In this document: piece after piece, positions 57,331 through 64,000 of the stretch
How positions within the stretch are numbered: the first letter of the stretch is position 1
How the letters are laid out: each line of letters opens with the position of its first letter
DNA from: Symsagittifera roscoffensis
Taxonomy: Eukaryota; Xenacoelomorpha; Acoela; Convolutidae
Reading direction: 5' to 3'
Length of the DNA: 64,000 nt
NCBI RefSeq assembly: GCF_963678635.1
Contig: NC_087067.1
Span: 38,262,686-38,326,685, forward strand
Made by a program: the position numbers and the translations under genes
Notes under the pieces: model-generated
Seen by the model: only the letters and a program-made list of their open reading frames with translations
What the model was told of the DNA's origin: nothing
Databases searched by the model: none

Positions 57331-60300
57331 CAGTCGTCAATGAGATGAAGTTACTTTTTTCAAACTTTTTATAGAAAGGAAAATTAATTGATACCTGAAG
57401 AAAATGAAACTACAATTAATTATTAATTACAGCTAATTTTCAACTTGAAGACTCAATCACATCACTTATCATTTCTAGTGCAACTGTCTGGTTAGTGTAT
57501 CTGTTTGGTAGGATTGTTCGTCTGGAATAAATGTCAATCTATCGGTAACATTTATGTCAAAACTGGGCGGAAGTCAATAATAAACAGCTTGCTAGATTTA
57601 TGGAAAATATGACGTTTCTTATGCATATTCTGAACAGTTTCATGAAACCCTCTTTCCTCCCCCCCCCACACACATACTCCTCACACACTGAGGTAGAACA
57701 ATCATTTATCCTCATGAAAAAAATGCACGTAGAAAAATCAGACAATTGGGTTACCAAATACGTTTTGTAAATTTAGTTATCGAATGTTCACGATGAATAA
57801 ACAAAACTTCCAATAGTGATTAAAAAATTTCGGCGAAAACCAATTGCTGTCCGCATAAGAAAAAGCAAATTTATGCTCGAGCTTTTAACTTTTCAAAGAC
57901 GTGGCGGCAAGCAATTGCGAAACTTAACAAATTTCTCTTACTTCCCAAAAAATAGAACCAGTTTGAGTTAAACTTTCTGGATTTGGGAGTGGTTGATAAA
58001 CTTCTGAGATACCTTTCAATCAAATGCCTGAGAACTTTGTAATTAGTCTTCTCTCCAACGAACTCTGAACTACGTTTTTGACTCATCAGTCGTCAATGAA
58101 TTGAAGTTACTTTTTTTCACACTTTTCATTGCAATGGATTTTTATAAACGACTGAAAAAACTGAAAGTACAAATTAAAAATTTACGCAGTTTTCACTTTG
58201 AAGAACCAATCATATTAGGTCTTGATTCCTGACACAACTGTCTACTTAGTGTATCCATTTGATAAGATTGTTTGTCTGGAGTTTATGTTTTTATATTGGT
58301 AACAAAAGTTAGGTCAAATCTGGGTGGAAAACAAAATAAACGATTGGTAGTTTAGCCAAATCAAACCTGCTTACTTGATATATGGAGAATATGACATTTC
58401 ATATATATTTTTCGAACAGATTCATCAAGCCCTTCCACCTTCCCCCCCCCCCCGCACACACACACTGCGCACGCACTGAGGTAAAACAGTAAATTGCCCT
58501 AAAGAAAAAAAATGAACGCACATAGAAATAACAGCTAGTTGGGTTACCATTTACGTTTTGTAATATTTTTTATCGAAAATTAAATTGCTCACATCAAATA
58601 AATAATTAAATAAAAAAATCCTCCAATAGTGATCAAAAATTATCGGCGAAAGCCAATCATTATCCGTGTAAACAAGTGGCAATTTAAGATTCGAGCTTTA
58701 AACGATTTCAAAAATGTGGCGGCAAGTAACTGCCCAACTTAAAAAATCTTGCTTCCCGAAAATTGCACTCAGAGCCCAGTTTGAGTTGAATCTTCTGAGA
58801 TTAAGAGTGGTTGTTAAACAGCTGAGATACTTTTAAATCAAATGACTGGGAACATAGAAAAAAGTCTTCTTTCCCACCTTCTCTCCAAAGACCTCTCAAC
58901 TAAATTTTTGACCCATCAGTCGTCATTGAACTGGAGTTACTTTAATCACATTTTCATTGAAATGAATTTTTATAAACGACTGAAAAAATTGAAAGTACAA
59001 ATTAAAAATTTACGCAGTTTTTACCTTGAAGAACCAATCATATTAGGTCTTAACTCCTGGGACAACTGTCTAGTTAATGTATTCATTTGATAATATTGTT
59101 CGTCTGGAGTAAATGTCAATATATCGGTAACATTTATGTCAAATCTGGGCGGAAGTCAATAATAAACAATTGGTAGTTTTGCCAACTCAAACCTGCTTGC
59201 TATGGCAAATATGACATTTCATTTGAATATTTTGAACAGATTCATCAAACCCTCTCTCCTCCCCCACCCCACACACACATACTCAGCACGCACTGAGGTA
59301 AAACAATCATTTCCCCTCATAAAAAACAAATGCACGTAGAAATATCAGCCAGTTGGGTTACCAAATAGGTTTTGTAACTTTTGTTATCGAATGCTAAATT
59401 GTTCAAGATGAATAAATGAATCTTCCAATAAGGATTATAAATTTTCGACGAAAACCAATCACTGTCCGAATAAGAAAGCGGCAATTTAAGAGTCGAGCTT
59501 TCAACTTTTTAAAGACGTGGCGGCAAGTAATTGCGAAACTTAACAAATCTTTCCTACTTACCAAAAAATAGTACTATTTTGAGTTAAACTTTCTGAGTTT
59601 GGGAGTGGTTGATAAACTTCTGAGATACCTATCAATCAAACGCCTGGGAAAATTGTAAGTATTCTTCTCTCCAACGACCTCTGAGCTAACTTTTTTGACC
59701 CATCAGTCGTCAATGAATTTTAATTGATGACTGAAAAAATGAAAGAACAAACTAATAATTTACGCTGATTTTCAACTTGAAGACTCAATCATGTTAGGTC
59801 TTGATTCTTGACACAACTGTCTAATTAGTGTATCCATTTGATAAGATTGTTTGTCCGGAGTTTATGTCATTATATTGGTAACAAAATTTACGTCAAATCT
59901 GGGTGGAAGTCAAAAATAAACGATTGGTAGTTTTGTCAACTCAAACTTGTTTGCTAGATATATGGAAAATATGACATTTCATATGTATATTTTGAACAGA
60001 TTCAACAAACCGTTTGTTCCACCCCCGTCCCCCCCACACACACACCTCCTCCGCACGCACTGAGGTAAAACAATCATTTCCTCTAATGAAAAAAATTCAA
60101 CCATATAACCATGTACGGGTTGTAATTTTCGTTACCGAATGTTAAATTGCTCACAATGGTAAATAAACAAATAAACCTTCCAAAAGTGATTGGAAAATTT
60201 TGGCGAAAGTCAATCATTATCCGAATAAGTAAGCGGCAATTTAAGACTCGAGCTTTCAACTTTTTAAAGACGTGGCGGCAAGTAATTGCGAAACTTAACA

Positions 60301-63300
60301 AATCTTTCCTACTTCCCAAAAAATAGTACTATTTTGAGTTAAACTTTCTGAGTTTGGGAGTGGTTGATAAACTTCTGAGATACCTTTCAATCAAACGCCT
60401 GGGAAAATTATAAGTATTCTTCTCTCCAACGACCTCTGAACTAATTTTTTGACCCATCAGTCGTCAATGAATTGAAGTTATTTTTTTTTCACATTTTTCT
60501 TTGGAATGAATTTTAATTGATGACTGAAAAAATGAATGTACAAATTAATAATGATTTTCAACTTAAAGACTAAATCATTTTAGGTCGTGATTCTTGACAC
60601 AACTGTCTAATTAGTGTATTCATTTGATAAGATTGTTTGTCTGGAGTTAATTTCATTATATCGGTAACAAAATTTACGTCAAATCTGGCGGAAGTCAATA
60701 ATAAACAGTTGGTAGTTTTGCCAACTCAAACCTGCTTGCTAGTTATATGGAAAATATGACTTTTCCTATGTATACTCTGAACTGATTCATCAAACCCTCT
60801 TTTCCTCCCTAAAAACACACACACACACTGCACGCTTGGAGATAAAACATTTATTTCTCCCAATGAAAACAATTAACGCACGTAGAAATATCAGCCAGTT
60901 GAAATAACAAATACGCTTTGTAAATTTTGTTCTCAAATGAAAAATTGCTCACGATTAACAAATAAATAAATCTTCCAATTTTGATTAGAAATTTTTTGGC
61001 GAAACCAAATCATGGTCCGAAAAAATCGTCAATTTAAGACTCGAGTTTTAAATTATTTCAAGGACGTGGCGGCAAGTAATTGCAAAACTTAATGAATCTT
61101 TCTTACTTCCCAAAGAGTCGTACACAGAATCCAGTTTGAAATGAATTTTCTGAGATTAAGAGTGGTTGATAAACAGCTGAGATACTTTTCAATCAAATAT
61201 CTGGGAACATACTAAAAAGTCTTCTTTCCCACCATCTCTCCAACCAACTCTGAACTAAATTTTTGACCCATCAGTCGTTAATGAACTGAAGTTACTTTTT
61301 TCACATTTTTCATTGCAATGAATTTTTATAAACGACTGAAAAAACTGAAAGTACAAATTAAAAATTTACGCAGTTTTTCACTTTGAAGAACCAATCATAT
61401 TAGGTCTTGATTCCTGACACAACTGTCTACTTAGTGTATCCATTTGATAAGATCGTTTGTCTGGAGTTTATGTTTTTATATTGGTAACAAAAGTTACGTC
61501 AAATCTGGGCGAAAGCCAAAAATAAACAATTGGTAATTTTGTCAACTCAAACCTGCTTGCTAGATATATGGAAAATATGACATTTCATTTGAATATTTTG
61601 AGCAGATTCATCAAACCCTCTCTCCTGCCCCACCCCACACACACATACTCAACGCACTGAGGTAAAGCAATCATTTCGCGTCATAAAAAACAAATGCACG
61701 TAGGAATATAAAATACGCTTTGTGAAATAACAAATACGCTTTGTAAATTTTGTTCTCAAATGAAAAATTGCTCACGATTAACAAATAAATAAATCTTCCA
61801 ATATTGATTAGAAGTTTTTTGGCGAAACCAAATCATGGTCCGAAAAAATCGGCAATTTAAGACTCGAGTTTTAAATTATTTCAAGGACGTGGCGGCAAGT
61901 AATTGCAAAACTTAATGAATCTTTCTTACTTCTCAAAAAGTCGTACACAGAATCCAGTTTGAAATGAATTTTCTGAGATTAGGAGTGGTTGATAAACAGC
62001 TGAGATACTTTTCAATCAAATATCTGGGAACATACTAAAAAGTCTTCTTTCCCACCATCTCTCCAACCAACTCTGAACTAACTTTTTGACCCATCAGTCG
62101 TTAATGAACTGAAGTTACTTTTTTCACATTTTTCATTGCAATGAACTTTTATAAACGACTGAAAAAACTGAAAGTACAAATTGAAAATTTACGCAGTTTT
62201 TCACTTTGAAGAACCAATCATAGTAGGTCTTGATTCCTGACACAACTGTCTACTTAGTGTATCCATTTGATAAGATTGTTTGTCTGGAGTTTATGTTTTT
62301 ATATTGGTTACAAAAGTTACGTCAAATCTGGGCGAAAGCCAAAAATAAACAATTGGTAATTTTGTCAACTCAAACCTGCTTGCTAGATATATGGAAAATA
62401 TGACATTTCATTTGAATATTTTGAGCAGATTCATCAAACCCTCTCTCCTGCCCCACCCCACACACACATACTCAACGCACTGAGGTAAAGCAATCATTTC
62501 GCGTCATAAAAAACAAATGCACGTAGGAATATAAAATACGCTTTGTGAAATAACAAATACGCTTTGTAAAATTTGTTCTCAAATCAAAAATTGCTCACGA
62601 TTAACAAATAAATAAATCTTCCAATATTGATTAGAAGTTTTTTGGCGAAACCAAATCATGGTCCGAAAAAATCGGCAATTTAAGACTCGAGTTTTAAATT
62701 ATTTCAAGGACGTGGCGGCAAGTAATTGCAAAACTTAATGAATCTTTCTTACTTCCCAAAAAGTCGTACACGGAATCCAGTTTGAAATGAATTTTCTGAG
62801 ATTAAGAGTGGTTGATAAACAGCTGAGATACTTTTCAATCAAATATCTGGGAACATACTAAAAAGTCTTCTTTCCCACCATCTGTCCAACCAACTCTGAA
62901 CTAACTTTTTGACCCATCAGTCGTTAATGAACTGAAGTTACTTTTTTCACATTTTTCATTGCAATGAATTTTTATAAACGACTGAAAAAACTGAAAGTAC
63001 AAATTAAAAATTTACGCAGTTTTTCACTTTGAAGAACCAATCATATTAGGTCTTGATTCCTGACACAACTGTCTACTTAGTGTATCCATTTGATAAGATT
63101 GTTTGTCTGGAGTTTATGTTTTTATATTGGTAACAAAAGTTACGTCAAATCTGGGCGAAAGCCAAAAATAAACAATTGGTAATTTTGTCAACTCAAACCT
63201 GCTTGCTAGATATATGGAAAATATGACATATCATTTAAATATTTTGAGCAGATTCATCAAACCCTCTCTCCTGCCCCACCCCACACACACATACTCAACG

Positions 63301-64000
63301 CACTGAGGTAAAGCAATCATTTCGCGTCATAAAAAACAAATGCACGTAGGAATATAAAATACGCTTTGTGAAATAACAAATACCCTTTGTAATTTTTGTT
63401 CTCAAATGAAAAATTGCTCACGATTAACAAATAAATAAATCTTCCAATATTGATTAGAAGTTTTTTGGCAAAACCAAATCATGGTCCGAAAAAATCGGCA
63501 ATTTAAGACTCCAGTTTTAAATTATTTCAAGGACGTGGCGGCAAGTAATTGCAAAACTTAATGAATCTTTCTTACTTCCCAAAAAGTCGTACACAGAATC
63601 CAGTTTGAAATGAATTTTCTGAGATTAAGAGTGGTTGATAAACAGCTGAGATACTTTTCAATCAAATATCTGGGAACATACTAAAAAGTCTTCTTTCCCA
63701 CCATCTCTCCAACCAACTCTGAACTAACTTTTTGACCCATCAGTCGTTAATGAACTGAAGTTACTTTTTTCACATTTTTCATTGCAATGAATTTTTATAA
63801 ACGACTGAAAAAACTGAAAGTACAAATTAAAAATTTACGCAGTTTTTCACTTTGAAGAACCAATCATATTAGGTCTTGATTCCTGACACAACTGTCTACT
63901 TAGTGTATCCATTTGATAAGATTGTTTGTCTGGAGTTTATGTTTTTATATTGGTAACAAAAGTTACGTCAAATCTGGGTGGAAGTCAAAAATAAACGATT
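57331..64000. repeat. Satellite array, ~755-830-bp monomers, last ones exactly 823 bp
   Basis: Counting from the CAGTCGT landmark, monomers start at 57331, 58087, 58917, 59704, 60458, 61272, 62095, 62918 and 63741. Their lengths are 756, 830, 787, 754, 814, 823, 823 and 823 bp, plus a partial one cut by the window edge. Each has an 'acaactgtct.cttagtgtatccatttgataag' segment, a C-run followed by CACACACACATACTC, a CACTGAGGTAAA phrase and GACGTGGCGGCAAGTAATTG. The left monomers are diverged and the last three nearly identical. No coding function is seen; the minus-strand frames around 57.9 and 60.2 kb are monomer shadows. Confidence 0.95.

Larger units (their letters stand above)
54251..57462 (+). 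repeat. ~3.1-kb tandem duplication, unit 2
   Basis: Copy of 51147-54250 joined head to tail; the junction reads 'gactcaatcacat' then TTCAATCTCCG. It is about 100 bp longer, mainly because its first (CT)n array is longer. It repeats the DUF5641 tail (54401-54592), the stem-loop (54580-54606) and the unidentified coding-like stretch (about 55565-56570). An extra 'catctagcgaggttaattttg' piece occurs near 55153, and a short deletion near 55330. Confidence 0.93.

Overview
The window is eukaryotic nuclear DNA, AT-rich and repeat-dense, most likely from an invertebrate animal that I cannot place further. The evidence is a multi-exon gene with GT-AG and one GC-AG introns, an intact SAMHD1-type ORF, BEL/Pao and Jockey/CR1-like retroelements, tRNA-derived SINE-like repeats and an 823-bp satellite. 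There are no operons or bacterial signals. Only two genes can be named, and most of the rest is repeat.

Layout. 1-2.4 kb: interspersed repeats ending in a tRNA-like SINE. 2.4-3.2 kb (minus): two exons of an unidentified acidic, coiled-coil protein. 3.5-14.6 kb (plus): a PUS3-type tRNA pseudouridine synthase in 11 exons that join in one open frame. Its N-terminal part is not visible, and an 8.2-kb intron holds CCAT-type degenerate repeats around a decayed non-LTR retrotransposon (minus strand). 14.8-16.2 kb: the same repeat family that lies left of the locus. 16-32 kb: gene-free, AT-rich, built from internal duplications, foldback elements, a pair of ~3.28-kb tandem segmental duplications and two decayed copies of the neighbouring HD gene.

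32.85-34.56 kb (plus): a single-exon SAMHD1-like HD-domain dNTPase with its metal-binding motifs present, an acidic insert, an in-frame repeat that doubles the segment aligned to an active-site His, and an apparent C-terminal frameshift at a run of nine A. 37.0-51.5 kb (plus): a dead BEL/Pao retrotransposon whose gag half occurs five times head to tail before one broken pol. 51.15-57.46 kb: a ~3.1-kb tandem duplication carrying the end of pol, an unidentified coding-like stretch and (CT)n arrays. 57.3-64 kb: a satellite array whose last monomers are all exactly 823 bp and which runs off the right edge.

The named genes are housekeeping (tRNA modification) and nucleotide-pool/antiviral-type (dNTPase). 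Nothing suggests they work together. The main interest is genome dynamics: tandem amplification of already-dead elements, serial duplication and decay of an HD-gene locus, and repeat-driven remodelling inside that gene.
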